From Cinclus cinclus (lineage: Eukaryota > Chordata > Aves > Passeriformes > Cinclidae), in the NCBI RefSeq assembly GCF_963662255.1, contig NC_085046.1:19194809-19258808 (forward strand): DNA of 64,000 nt. Direction: 5' to 3'. A program made the position numbers and the translations under genes. Below, in pieces: positions 62,757 through 64,000 of the stretch. The notes under the pieces are model-generated. The model saw only the letters and a program-made list of their open reading frames with translations. It searched no databases and was not told the origin of the DNA. Each line of letters begins with the position of its first letter. Within the stretch, counting starts at the first letter, position 1.

Positions 62757-64000
62757 ATCGCTAAAGTAGAGACAAAGCTTATGATGTACAGAGCAATCTA
62801 TACTATGGCAAACATGGCAAAAACCCAGAGCAAGAAAGAGAAGTAGGACTTGCAGAGGTTAGCGCAGGAGTTAAAACAAGACAAAAAGCTTGTCAACAAG
62901 CACAGAACACTAAATTATATGGTAAATTCACAAAACAGGAATATGCACATAACTTAAAAGTAAAATAACAAATGGGCTCCAAGATTTTCCAAGCAAATGC
63001 AAACATTAGCAGAGTATAAACAGCATGAACAGGACTGGAAACAGCATTATTCCCATACTGGAAAGGAATGAAAAACACAGCACCACAAAGTGAATGGGCT
63101 ATCAATTTTAAAGAAGGCAGAACGTTAACTTCAAATTGGACACAGATGAACAATCTGATGTCATCAGGACACAATAATTGTTAGTTTTCAGAGAAAAGCT
63201 GCAGGAAAACAGGTAAAATTCAAATCCTATTATAAAGATTTTGTTTCCAATCAAAGAATTTTATAAAATAAATGAACAGGAAACTAAAACAAGGGAAAAG
63301 GTACAATTTATATAAAACATTACCAAAGGGGAAGACAAATATCTCAGAGTAAAAGATTTGTCATAATCTGTGTTTCTTCACTGGGGAGTCCAAAACAGCA
63401 GTACAAAGAGTTTGAGGCTGTTCCTCAGGGAACATCCTGAGAGAGCATCTACTTCATGTTCCTTGGGCACAGAGAGCAGGTGAGGTTTTATTGTGTGGGA
63501 CGTGCCAGCTGAACTTGGCAAATCTGAAACAAAACTAAGGAAGAACCTTGCTACTGGCATCTGAAGCACTGGACCGACCTTTTACCAATTCCTGATGCGG
63601 GTCAGCACTGCCTGTTTTCAGTTCACAGAATTTGCCTCTACTTTATCAGGATTGCATCCACGATGAAACAGAGCTTCCAGGGATGCTCAAATACAAAGAT
63701 GGTACAACCTTTTAACTACTCCATTTATCACACAGTGTCATTTTGCAGTCAATGTTTTTTAAAGAAAGCACAAAAATTCCATTATCAGATTCCACCCCAC
63801 CAGAAGTGACAATGGATAGGTAACTACCACTTCAAAGTGAAGTACATACATCCATTGGATAAGTACTACTTCTGTGCATTAATTTAGTATCTGAGTTTTA
63901 AAAAACTTTTATTTAAAGAGACGTTATTTTGCTCTCAAAATCTTTATTTCATAACTTTGGATGTGTTTGGAATGCCAGTACCACCCAAAGAGGACACAGT
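62757..64000. other. Unique AT-rich DNA, no recognised gene
   Basis: AT-rich unique sequence to the right edge. The minus-strand frame at 62893-63174 (93 codons, hydrophobic and Cys-rich) has no motif and is probably chance. No repeat family was recognised. Confidence 0.55.

Noticed and set aside
1..64000. tRNA genes, rRNA, CRISPR arrays, bacterial-type operons
   Set aside because: None was seen on either strand. Repeats are dispersed eukaryotic types, and CRISPR-like regular spacing is absent.

Overview
The window looks like gene-poor nuclear DNA from a bird, quite possibly a songbird. The evidence is its repeats. There are several decayed CR1 (chicken repeat 1) LINE fragments, recognisable both in their reverse-transcriptase reading frame and in their 3' untranslated segment. 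There are also two LTR sequences that I recall as avian, possibly passerine, endogenous-retrovirus LTRs. The sequence is AT-rich, CG dinucleotides are rare, long poly(A) tracts are frequent, and no Alu-like or other mammalian repeats were seen. Nothing bacterial, such as operons, tightly packed genes or CRISPR arrays, is present. Open frames are short and scattered, many lack an ATG, and they overlap on both strands, as chance frames do.

Layout: 1-336 is the end of a minus-strand CR1 that runs off the left edge. 337-4427 is unique AT-rich DNA with one exact 61-bp tandem duplication. 4428-4818 is a plus-strand CR1 reverse-transcriptase fragment. 4819-19839 is unique DNA with small simple repeats, a perfect 14-bp-stem hairpin and two minus-strand exon-like frames. 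19840-21490 is the largest CR1 remnant (minus strand, from endonuclease-side sequence to the 3' end, with internal losses). A further CR1 3' segment lies at 25544-26008. A solo LTR (minus) lies at 30740-31548. Two more minus-strand exon-like frames lie at 32823-33097 and 34890-35180. A short CR1 3' tip is at 41410-41505. A second, better preserved LTR (minus), with TATA-like and polyadenylation motifs, is at 56436-56992. A 30-bp perfect palindrome inside a nested inverted repeat is at 62690-62756.

No gene can be named. The best coding candidate is the minus-strand frame 34890-35180. It opens at a pyrimidine-rich splice-acceptor-like site and encodes one hydrophobic helix followed by a run of basic residues, like the membrane-anchor exon of a single-pass protein. 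Four other frames sit beside splice-like signals but are weaker. All uninterrupted poly(A) runs of 15 or more lie on the plus strand. With most of the exon-like frames on the minus strand, this would fit, but does not prove, an intron-rich gene transcribed leftwards. I found no convincing new biological system.
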